Shown here one piece after another: positions 31,264 to 38,430 of a stretch of DNA of 44,728 nt (position 1 is the first letter of the stretch; each line of letters opens with the position of its first letter). The DNA is taken from assembly GCA_051011135.1 (NCBI GenBank), contig JBPCUO010000026.1, positions 1 through 44,728 on the forward strand. Reading direction: 5' to 3'. The notes beneath the pieces were generated by a model. The model was not told where the DNA came from, did not search any database, and worked only from the letters and a program-made list of their open reading frames with translations. The stretch is from JACOND01 sp051011135. Its GTDB lineage: Bacteria > Bdellovibrionota > Bdellovibrionia > Bdellovibrionales > UBA1609. The translations under genes and the position numbers were made by a program.

Positions 31264-32049
31264 ATGAAAACCACATCTATCCAAATAGGCTCTCAAACTA
31301 TAGACGATCATTCTTTTCAAGTTTGGGCTGGCCCTTGCTCTATCGAAAATCAAACACAGTTTGATAAGATTATAAAGTTTGTTACCCAACAAGGAGCCTC
31401 TGGGATTCGAGGAGGTATTTATAAGCTAAGAACTGATAAAAATAGTTTTCAAGGTTTAAAAGAAGAAGCTTTTCCTATTATTAAGAATTTTAAATCTCAG
31501 CATAAAGACACTCCCTTTATTAGTGAAGTGACAGATCCTCGACAAATCGAAACATTAAATGAAATGGTAGATGTCTTTCAAGTGGGAACAAGGAATATGT
31601 TCAACTATGAATTGCTTAAAGAGTTAGGAAAAACAAATAAACCTGTTTTATTAAAAAGATTTTTTTCTGCTCGTATCCAAGAATGGATTAAAGCCGCTGA
31701 GTATGTTTTTCAAGGTGGAAATTCAAAAGTGATTCTTTGTGAAAGAGGAATTAGAACTTTTGAAACAGCCTATAGAAATACTTTAGATTTTAATGCCGTT
31801 GCCTTTCTTAAAAAAGAAACCTCTTTTCCTGTATTTGTAGATCCCTCTCATGGAACTGGTTTTCGCTCTTTAGTTCCTGCTTTAACAAAAGCAGCTTTAA
31901 CATTAGGAGCCGATGGGGTGCTTATAGAAGTTCATAATGAACCTGAAAAAGCTCTCTCTGATTCTCAGCAAAGTCTTAATTTTGAAGAATTTGAAAATCT
32001 TATGACAGAACTTAAAAAAATAGCACCTCTTGCCAACAAACGATTGTAA
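31264..32049 (+). CDS. aroF: 3-deoxy-D-arabino-heptulosonate 7-phosphate (DAHP) synthase, type I-beta
   Basis: First committed shikimate step: PEP plus erythrose-4-phosphate to DAHP. It is 261 residues, the bare TIM barrel without the N-terminal ACT/ferredoxin-like regulatory domain that some I-beta enzymes carry, nor a chorismate mutase fusion. WAGPCSIEN (25-33; metal-ligand Cys), RGGIYKLRTDKNSFQGL (usual GGAFKPRTSPYSFQG), DVFQVGTRNMFNYELL, LLKRFF, VILCERGIRTF and PVFVDPSHGTGFR (metal His) are all in place. Lack of a regulatory domain suggests little feedback control by aromatics. It is transcribed divergently from menF, with no Shine-Dalgarno. Confidence 0.95.
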   Translation: MKTTSIQIGSQTIDDHSFQVWAGPCSIENQTQFDKIIKFVTQQGASGIRGGIYKLRTDKNSFQGLKEEAFPIIKNFKSQHKDTPFISEVTDPRQIETLNEMVDVFQVGTRNMFNYELLKELGKTNKPVLLKRFFSARIQEWIKAAEYVFQGGNSKVILCERGIRTFETAYRNTLDFNAVAFLKKETSFPVFVDPSHGTGFRSLVPALTKAALTLGADGVLIEVHNEPEKALSDSQQSLNFEEFENLMTELKKIAPLANKRL

Positions 32050-32082
32050 GATTCTTAAAAAAAATTTAATATAAAAAAAGAT

Positions 32083-32997
32083 ATGATCATTCTTATAACA
32101 GGTGGAACTGGTTTTGTTGGTTCCGCTTTAATTCAAAAACTAAAAAAAGAAAAGCATAAAATTTATTTATTAGTGCGCTCTTTTACAAAACAAAAAGACT
32201 CTTCTTTAAAAGAGTTTTTATGGTTGGATACAAATCAAGAATTACCTTTGGAAGCTTTCCCAAAAGAGGAAGACTACGGAATCATCCATTTATTAGGAGA
32301 GCCTATTTCTCAATGGCCTTGGACTTCTCATAAGAAAAAAAAGATTTATGACTCTCGAGTGATGGGTACAAAAAATCTTGTAGAAACTATAAAAACACTT
32401 CCCAATAAACCTCAATTTTTTTTAGCGGCTAGCGCTACAGGAATTTATGGAAATCAACATTCTAAAGAAGTATTTGAAAATTCTCCTATTGATAATCCTC
32501 ATTTATTTTTACAAAAAGTTTGTCAGGATTGGGAAGAAGAGGTGTTAAAACTTCAAGAACTATCAAGGGTGATCATTTTAAGATTAGGTTTGGTTTTATC
32601 TTTTCAAGGAGGGTTTTTGAAAACCCAATTAAAATGGTCTCAAGCTTTTGTTCCTATTGTGATGTATCGGGATAAATTATGGTTAAGTTGGATTCATAGG
32701 GAAGATTTAGTTTCTCTTATCTATTGGATACTCTTTAAAAAACAGATCAAAGGAATCTACAATGCAACATCGCCTCAACCCTTTGATATGAATTCTTTTT
32801 TTGATCATGTTTCTACTCACTTGAAAAAGAAATACTTAAGAATTCCTCAACCTCTTTTTTTAATGCGACTTTTAGGAGGAGAAATGATAAAAAATCTTTT
32901 GGTCAGCTGTTATGTGAGTTCTAAAAAAATTCTTGAGGAAGGATTTGAGTTTAAATATAAAAATTTAGAAGATGTTTTTAAAAACCCAGATCTTTAA
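32083..32997 (+). CDS. TIGR01777-family NAD(P)-dependent epimerase (YfcH/SDR39U1-like)
   Basis: A 304-residue extended short-chain dehydrogenase. The nucleotide motif is GGTGFVGSAL (7-16). The family-specific phrases are LLGEPISQWPW (where classical SDRs have a different loop), LAASATGIYGN (Ser/Tyr catalytic pair replaced by this motif), VCQDWEEEV, ILRLGLVLSFQGG and LSWIHREDLV, which are TIGR01777 hallmarks. The reaction is not established for the bacterial family. It lies 33 bases after the DAHP synthase and probably shares its transcript, and its stop overlaps that of the convergent aroC by four bases (32994-32997). Function beyond the fold is open. Confidence 0.9.
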   Translation: MIILITGGTGFVGSALIQKLKKEKHKIYLLVRSFTKQKDSSLKEFLWLDTNQELPLEAFPKEEDYGIIHLLGEPISQWPWTSHKKKKIYDSRVMGTKNLVETIKTLPNKPQFFLAASATGIYGNQHSKEVFENSPIDNPHLFLQKVCQDWEEEVLKLQELSRVIILRLGLVLSFQGGFLKTQLKWSQAFVPIVMYRDKLWLSWIHREDLVSLIYWILFKKQIKGIYNATSPQPFDMNSFFDHVSTHLKKKYLRIPQPLFLMRLLGGEMIKNLLVSCYVSSKKILEEGFEFKYKNLEDVFKNPDL

Positions 32998-34025
32998 ATC
33001 TGATCCAAGCGCTTTAAAAGAATATGATCAGCAATGACCAAACAAGCTATAGCCTCTACAACACAAACAGCACGAGGGCCAATGCAAGGATCATGTCGTC
33101 CTTGTTGAGCAATAGAGCCTAGAGAAGAAGGGGCTTTAAAAGCAACTCTCACAACAACACGCTCTCCTGAAGTTAAGCCACCTCTAATCCCTCCATAATT
33201 TTTAGAATCTTGATGAAACACAGTTCCTTTTATAGGAAGGCAAGAAAAACCTGAGCCAATCTCGACACCACAAGAAGCTCCTAAACTCATTAAAGCTTGT
33301 GTTAGATCTGATTTAAATTTCCAAAAAATAGGCTGACCTAAAGATTTTGGAACACCCTCTATCCAAAGTTCTACAACAGAGGCTAAACTTTCTCCCTGTT
33401 CTTTAGAGGCCATTAAAAGATCTGAAACTTTTTGAGATTTTTCTTTATGAGGAAAACAAGCTGGATATTCTTCTGATAAAATCTTTTTTTGAAATAAATC
33501 TTCTGCAATTTTAAACTCTGAATCTTCTAAAGCAATCTTTCCAATTTGCCGAACAAAAGCCATAACTTTAAAATTTTTATGCAACTGTTGCAGTAACATA
33601 CGAGCTATAGATCCTGCCAACACTCGAGACAAAGTCTCTCTTCCAGAAGAGCGACCTCCTCCTCTATGATCGACATGCTGAAATTTATCTTTCCATAAAT
33701 CATCAGCATGACCTTTTCTAAATTTTGTTTTTATAGATTCATAATCTTTAGATCGAGCTCCTTGATTTCGAACTAAAATAGCAATAGGCGTTCCTAAAGT
33801 TTTTCCTTCATAAATACCACTTAAAATTTCTGGCTGATCCAACTCAACTCGAGAAGAAGTCCATGGCCAACGACCGGGGCGGCGACGATCAAGTTCTTTT
33901 TTTAAAAGATCCAAGGAAAAAGACACTCCCGATGGACAGCCTTCTATAACAGCACCTAAAGCCGGCCCATGACTTTCTCCAAAACTGTGAAATTTAAAAA
34001 TATGACCAAAAGTATTTTGACTCAT
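32994..34025 (-). CDS. aroC: Chorismate synthase
   Basis: Converts EPSP to chorismate with reduced FMN. It is 343 residues. SFGESHGPALGAVIEGCPSG (14-33), the RRPGRWPWTS stretch (the usual R-R-Q/P-G-R), ILSGIYEGKTLGTPIAI, DHRGGGRSSGRETLSRV and CGVEIGSGFS are characteristic, and GGIRGGLTSGE (usual GGI.GGiSnG) follows near the C-terminus. It begins inside the end of aroKDE (ATGA overlap at 34022-34025), so it is the last gene of the aroB-aroA-aroKDE-aroC transcript. It should be the monofunctional type needing a separate flavin reductase, since no NADH site is seen. Confidence 0.96.
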   Translation of the reverse strand: MSQNTFGHIFKFHSFGESHGPALGAVIEGCPSGVSFSLDLLKKELDRRRPGRWPWTSSRVELDQPEILSGIYEGKTLGTPIAILVRNQGARSKDYESIKTKFRKGHADDLWKDKFQHVDHRGGGRSSGRETLSRVLAGSIARMLLQQLHKNFKVMAFVRQIGKIALEDSEFKIAEDLFQKKILSEEYPACFPHKEKSQKVSDLLMASKEQGESLASVVELWIEGVPKSLGQPIFWKFKSDLTQALMSLGASCGVEIGSGFSCLPIKGTVFHQDSKNYGGIRGGLTSGERVVVRVAFKAPSSLGSIAQQGRHDPCIGPRAVCVVEAIACLVIADHILLKRLDQI

Positions 34026-35797
34026 TGTTGTTCCAAATCTAAAAAAATCTCTCTTTGTCTTTTTGCCTGCTCTTTAAAAATAAAATCTCCTGCTTGATAA
34101 GAAATATTACTCATTAAAGCATACTCTCGACCTGGAGAATCTTCTACATAATTTAAATCTATAATTTGTTGAACTTTCCAGTTTTTAGGAGGCCAAAGAC
34201 AATTTTTCATACGCTTTCTACCAACAGCCCATATTAAAATATCATAATTTCTGTTTTTTTCTCCTTGAATTACCTCTCCTGTTCTTGCGGAGTAAAAATC
34301 AGCATCTGGAAAAGCTTCTTTTAAAGGATCTCGAACTCCTCCACCTCCCCAAACACAGATCGATTTATTTTTGAGTCTCTTTTTTAAGGATTGAAAAGCA
34401 TAGAAATCTGTATTGTAAGCCTTCCATTGATTATCATGAAAAATCAAAGTGTTAGCACTTTTTAAAAGAGTAGATTTCTCATCTCTAACATTCGCTTGAA
34501 AACTGGCTTCCTGTTTTAAGGGAGAGGTCACTGCAAAAAAAACAAATCCTAATTTTTTAAAAATATTTAAATTTTCTTTAGTGAGTTCTCCTTCTTTTAA
34601 AAGAAGAGGAAAAATAGGGATCGATCGACTCTTGTAAAAAAACAAACTTTGCTCGCTAGGAGTTGCTGAAAAATCTATGGGATCACCAATAACAGCTCCT
34701 AAATTTTTTTTAGTTTTTGAAAAATAAACAGCTTCTGAAAAAAAGGGTTGATCTAAAACTGAAGCAGCTCCTTCTCTTATAAAATGCAAAAAATTTTCTG
34801 AACCAAAAGCATTACGAAACCATCTCCATCGCCCCTTGGAAGATCGAGGTAAAAAACTTCTATTGGAAGGATCTTCTTGCTTCCATTGCCACCCCATTTC
34901 TAACTCTTTAAAATCAAAAATCTCTATCGCTAATTTTAAATGATAATTTTTATAAGAAGAAAATTTTTTGAGTAAAGACTGTAAATCCTCCTCCCCTCTT
35001 TCGTGAAGAGATAAAATAGAAACACCTTTGGGGGGCTCCCCTAACTTTAAATCCCAACTCCAATGGATTTTATCTGGAATCTCACAAAACAATCGATTCG
35101 AATAAGAACTAAAAAGGAGTTTATTTTTAGGAAGAATTTTTGAGACTTGATTTGTAAATGCTTCATGAGTTGTGGAATCATGAATTTCAAAAAAACGAAT
35201 TCCCCAAGACATTCTTTTATTCAAATACTCCTGTAATTTTTCGTCCTCTTTGGGAAGATTGTTAGGATTTAAAGATAAACAAAACAAATCTTTAGAATAA
35301 GATTCAAGACCTAAAAAAACTTTATCAAAATTTTCGGCTTTTTCAAAATGCTCTAACCGACAAAAAGTTTCATCACACTGCTCTAAGTAGTATTTGTTTC
35401 TTTCTAAATAAAGATCTTTAGACTCTTGAAAAGGATTTTTATCTGTTAAAAAAGGCCGGTTAAAAAACAACCTTCCTGCCTGATCTGTGGGGCGAGTTAA
35501 AAATATAACATTCCAATCTTTTTGTTTTTTAAATTTAAATCCAGCACCTACCGAAATATAATTATCATTTTTAGCATCAATATTTTTAATTATTTTTTGA
35601 AAAACTTTTTGTTCCAAATCTCTAAAAAGATCCTCTCCTTTAAGGAAAATATCTTGAATAGAGGATGAGAATTCTTTTTCAATTTCTTGATCTAAATCAA
35701 AATAAGCAGCTTTTTTATCTTTATTTTTTAAGCTTTCAATAATTTTCAACCAATGAGTTTTTCCTGTTCCTCTATGACCTATAATGAGGTTTATCAT
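34022..35797 (-). CDS. Trifunctional shikimate kinase / type I dehydroquinase / shikimate dehydrogenase (AroK-AroD-AroE fusion)
   Basis: A single 591-residue chain for three central shikimate steps. Residues ~1-165 are shikimate kinase: P-loop G7-H-R-G-T-G-K-T14, D34-L-D36, G54-E-D-L-F-R59 with E62, lid RPFLTD. Residues ~172-360 are a type I 3-dehydroquinate dehydratase with H265, Schiff-base K288 (LKLAI), R325 before FGS and S346/Q350 all conserved; two pocket arginines seem replaced (E204-I-H206, and FSSY at 229-232). Residues ~363-591 are shikimate dehydrogenase with catalytic K428, ANTL, N462-T-D464, GGGG (484-487) and Q568. The AroE substrate motif reads GDPIDFSATP in place of GxPIxHSxSP. 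ATGA overlaps join it to aroA and aroC. This is the K-D-E order of the AROM C-terminal half. Confidence 0.92.
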   Translation of the reverse strand: MINLIIGHRGTGKTHWLKIIESLKNKDKKAAYFDLDQEIEKEFSSSIQDIFLKGEDLFRDLEQKVFQKIIKNIDAKNDNYISVGAGFKFKKQKDWNVIFLTRPTDQAGRLFFNRPFLTDKNPFQESKDLYLERNKYYLEQCDETFCRLEHFEKAENFDKVFLGLESYSKDLFCLSLNPNNLPKEDEKLQEYLNKRMSWGIRFFEIHDSTTHEAFTNQVSKILPKNKLLFSSYSNRLFCEIPDKIHWSWDLKLGEPPKGVSILSLHERGEEDLQSLLKKFSSYKNYHLKLAIEIFDFKELEMGWQWKQEDPSNRSFLPRSSKGRWRWFRNAFGSENFLHFIREGAASVLDQPFFSEAVYFSKTKKNLGAVIGDPIDFSATPSEQSLFFYKSRSIPIFPLLLKEGELTKENLNIFKKLGFVFFAVTSPLKQEASFQANVRDEKSTLLKSANTLIFHDNQWKAYNTDFYAFQSLKKRLKNKSICVWGGGGVRDPLKEAFPDADFYSARTGEVIQGEKNRNYDILIWAVGRKRMKNCLWPPKNWKVQQIIDLNYVEDSPGREYALMSNISYQAGDFIFKEQAKRQREIFLDLEQQ

Positions 35798-36966
35798 AGA
35801 GAAGAACCTACTAAAGAAAAAAAGTCAGGAAAACTTTTGTTGATAGCCTCTTTTCCTTGAATATCAATAGGAACACTTAAGCTTTTCACTAATTGAGCTG
35901 CCATGACCATTCGGTGATCATGATCGCTTTTAAAAGAAAAAGAAGGTATAGAAGACCAATTTTCTTTTCCATAAATCCATAAAGTATCTTTTTTTAATTC
36001 TGTTTGAATCCCTGATAAATTTAAAAGCTCTATCACTTTTTCCAATCGATGAGATTCTTTAAAAGCTTGATGAGATAACCCCGATAACTGACTCGCTCCT
36101 TCAGCTTTAGCGCATAAGACAGATAAAACAGGAAACAAATCAGGACTCCCTGATAAATCTACATTAATATTTTTTAAATTTTTAGTTTGAAAAATAGAAA
36201 TAGTTTCGTTTTTTAATTCAATACCAACTCCCATGTTTTTTAATAGATCTAAAAAAATGGAGTCAGGTTGTAAGCTTTTCGATTCCCAATTTGTAAAAAC
36301 AACTTTTCCATTTAAAACAGCCAAAGCAGCCAAAGCAAATAAACAACTTTGATCTTGCTCAACTTTATAATAAAACTTTTTTAAAGTTTGATTCTTTGGT
36401 ATATAAAATTCTTTTCCTGATTGTTTAATTTCCATTCCTAATTGTTTCACAAAATCAATAGTCATTTTAAAATACAAATAAGATATTTTTTGACTTGTTA
36501 AAGAAAAATAAATATCTCTTTCATAATTCCAACTGTTTAAAACAAGAGCCGAGGCATACTGACTGCTGACTTGTGAAGGAACCACCAAATAATCTCCTTG
36601 AGGCTGCCACCCTTGAGACACTAAACACCAACCCTCAGAAGTCTTAAAAATTTCCACTCCTAATTGAGATAAAATTACAGAAAGGTCCTTGAAAGGCCTT
36701 CTCCATAAAGCATCCTCTCCTTTTAATAAAAATCTGCCTTTTTTTCTAGAAAGTCTTAAAGCTAAAAAACGAAAAGCTGTTGCGCTTAAACCGCAATAAA
36801 AATCTTGGCTCGTATCTAAAGAAGCAATGGCTTTTTTCATAACTTGAATATCATCGCATAAATTATCGCCTTCAATAATCAACCTTGGAAACCAACTCTT
36901 CACAATAAGAGCTCGATTTAAAAGAGATTTAGAAGGAGGAGCTTGTCCTAAAAAACGAAAAGACAT
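35794..36966 (-). CDS. aroA: 5-enolpyruvylshikimate-3-phosphate (EPSP) synthase
   Basis: Transfers enolpyruvate from PEP to shikimate-3-phosphate. It is 390 residues, shorter than the usual ~430, with a trimmed N-terminus. P-S-K13-S14-x3-R18 binds substrate; SSQYASAL (134-141), SGSPDLFPVL (the catalytic Asp), FKESHRLEKV and DHDHRMVMA are family signatures. The PEP loop normally reads GNAGTxxR but here is G59-L-S-A-T-A-F-R66, so Ala replaces the glycine whose change reduces glyphosate binding in other enzymes. The start is two bases after the aroB stop and the end overlaps aroKDE by four bases. Activity is likely; altered inhibitor binding is inference. Confidence 0.94.
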   Translation of the reverse strand: MSFRFLGQAPPSKSLLNRALIVKSWFPRLIIEGDNLCDDIQVMKKAIASLDTSQDFYCGLSATAFRFLALRLSRKKGRFLLKGEDALWRRPFKDLSVILSQLGVEIFKTSEGWCLVSQGWQPQGDYLVVPSQVSSQYASALVLNSWNYERDIYFSLTSQKISYLYFKMTIDFVKQLGMEIKQSGKEFYIPKNQTLKKFYYKVEQDQSCLFALAALAVLNGKVVFTNWESKSLQPDSIFLDLLKNMGVGIELKNETISIFQTKNLKNINVDLSGSPDLFPVLSVLCAKAEGASQLSGLSHQAFKESHRLEKVIELLNLSGIQTELKKDTLWIYGKENWSSIPSFSFKSDHDHRMVMAAQLVKSLSVPIDIQGKEAINKSFPDFFSLVGSSL

Positions 36967-36968
36967 TT

Positions 36969-37976
36969 TTAAAAGATTCCTTGTCGTTGAGCTTCTTGAA
37001 TGATTTCTTTTTCAGATACTGATTTTATAAAAACCTTCCCAGGTTTTTTGATAAAAACAAAATCTATTTGATGAGAAGATTTGTATTTTTTATCTTTTCT
37101 TAAAAATTTGATAAATTTATTTTTTGAAACTTTTTTTAAAGAAACAGGTATTAAAGATTTTATCTCATCAAAATCTGCTTGATTTAAAAAGTTTTTTTTA
37201 AAACTCCATGTTATAGAAAATAATAACCCCTGTAAGACGGCCACTCCATGAGGAAGACCATAAACCGATTCAAAGATATGACCTATCGTATGCCCTAAGT
37301 TTAATACTTTTCTTATTCCTTTTTTTTCATAAGGATCTTTTTTAACAATTTTCATTTTTAAAACAATAGCGGCTTGAGTCATTGAATCCGAGATTTGAGG
37401 AGATTTTTTTAGATTTTTATAAAAGCTTCCTCCTCCTATCAAAGCCATTTTTAATAACTCTCCATATCCAGATTGAACTTGTTTTTTAGAAAGAGTTTTG
37501 AAAAAATCTTTAACAATAAAAACAGCTTTTGGAAAATGATAAGATCCAATAAAATTTTTTATATTTTGAAAATTTAAAGCTGTCTTTCCTCCATGAGCAG
37601 AATCTAAGGCTGCTAAATAAGTTGTAGGAATATGCATGACAGGAGATCCTCTTTTATAGACAGAGGCTAAAAAACCTGTCACATCCCCTATACTACCTCC
37701 ACCTATACTTATAAATGCAAAATCGGTATGACAAGTTTTTTCAGAAATTTTTAAAATTTCTTTGAGATGAACCCCCAAAAATTTAACAGACTTAATCGAC
37801 TCACCTGATGGAATAAAATAAAAATGAAATCCTTTTTTTTTAAACCAACTTTTTAAAATCTTTTTGTTTTTAAATTTAGAATCACAAATGACAATAAAAT
37901 GCTTATAGGAATCGTCTAAGAGATTAGAAATTTCAGAAAATCTAGGTAATTTTGAACTCGATAAAACAGAAAACAT
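36969..37976 (-). CDS. aroB: 3-dehydroquinate synthase
   Basis: Cyclises DAHP to 3-dehydroquinate using NAD and a divalent metal. It is 335 residues. GGGSIGDVTGFLASVYKRG (~93-111) is the nucleotide loop, then HIPTTYLAALDSAHGGKTALN (the second half; usual PTTLLAQVDASVGGKT). Metal ligands are the Glu in SGYGELLKMA, the His in LNLGHTIGHIFE and the His in PHGVAV. Ser-Ala-His replaces the common Ala-Ser-Val before GGKT. It is the first gene of the aro operon in transcription order; TATGCT lies 11 bases before its ATG and a GGGAG sits too close to the ATG for normal use. The neighbouring gene upstream at 38031 is on the same strand, 54 bases away. Confidence 0.95.
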   Translation of the reverse strand: MFSVLSSSKLPRFSEISNLLDDSYKHFIVICDSKFKNKKILKSWFKKKGFHFYFIPSGESIKSVKFLGVHLKEILKISEKTCHTDFAFISIGGGSIGDVTGFLASVYKRGSPVMHIPTTYLAALDSAHGGKTALNFQNIKNFIGSYHFPKAVFIVKDFFKTLSKKQVQSGYGELLKMALIGGGSFYKNLKKSPQISDSMTQAAIVLKMKIVKKDPYEKKGIRKVLNLGHTIGHIFESVYGLPHGVAVLQGLLFSITWSFKKNFLNQADFDEIKSLIPVSLKKVSKNKFIKFLRKDKKYKSSHQIDFVFIKKPGKVFIKSVSEKEIIQEAQRQGIF

Positions 37977-38030
37977 GCTCCCTAGATAGCATAAACTAAA
38001 AATAAAGTCTCTATAAAAACAGAATATTAA

Positions 38031-38351
38031 TTAATGAATCTTTATATTTTGTTTCATGAGATCTATAAGGAAGTCTCTTTCTAAGTCATGATCTTCTTTT
38101 ATAAGATAAGACATTTTCTTTTGAGCTTCTTTTTGAGCTTTCATACAAGCTTCAACAACACTTAGTCCTTCTCCTTTGACTTTAAGATTAGAGAAACTCG
38201 TATCTATTAAAAAAGTAACACTATACTTTTTTTTATTTTGATCCATATAAATCACAACAGGAGCATTTAACTCTGAAGCTTTTTGATAAACAAAAGCCCG
38301 CTCTTCTTTAGAAGGTTTAAATTTTCCTATCAATTGAGATGCCGATACCAT
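38031..38351 (-). CDS. Small hypothetical protein, possible RNA-binding fold
   Basis: A 106-residue soluble protein that I do not recognise. It has an alpha-beta-beta-beta-alpha look: KEERAFVYQKASEL helix, PVVIYMD and KKYSVTFLIDT strands, then the GEGLSVVEACMKAQKEAQKKM helix, faintly like a double-stranded-RNA-binding domain. The terminal region is acidic-basic and helical. TTGACT, a 17-base spacer and AAAATT end 6 bases before the ATG, with no Shine-Dalgarno. It is upstream of aroB on the same strand (54 bases) and could share or provide its promoter. Function unassigned. Confidence 0.6.
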   Translation of the reverse strand: MVSASQLIGKFKPSKEERAFVYQKASELNAPVVIYMDQNKKKYSVTFLIDTSFSNLKVKGEGLSVVEACMKAQKEAQKKMSYLIKEDHDLERDFLIDLMKQNIKIH

Positions 38352-38357
38352 AGTTTT

Positions 38358-38386
38358 AATTTTGGGCTGAAATTAAAAAAAGTCAA
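38358..38386 (-). promoter_or_regulatory. Putative promoter upstream of the small gene and aro operon
   Basis: On the minus strand, TTGACT (38386-38381), a 17-base spacer and AAAATT (38363-38358) end 6 bases before ATG 38351. The -35 is good, the -10 poor. Confidence 0.35.
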
Positions 38387-38430
38387 GTTGGGATCTATAA
38401 AAGATACTTATACAAAAAGAAATAAACTCA

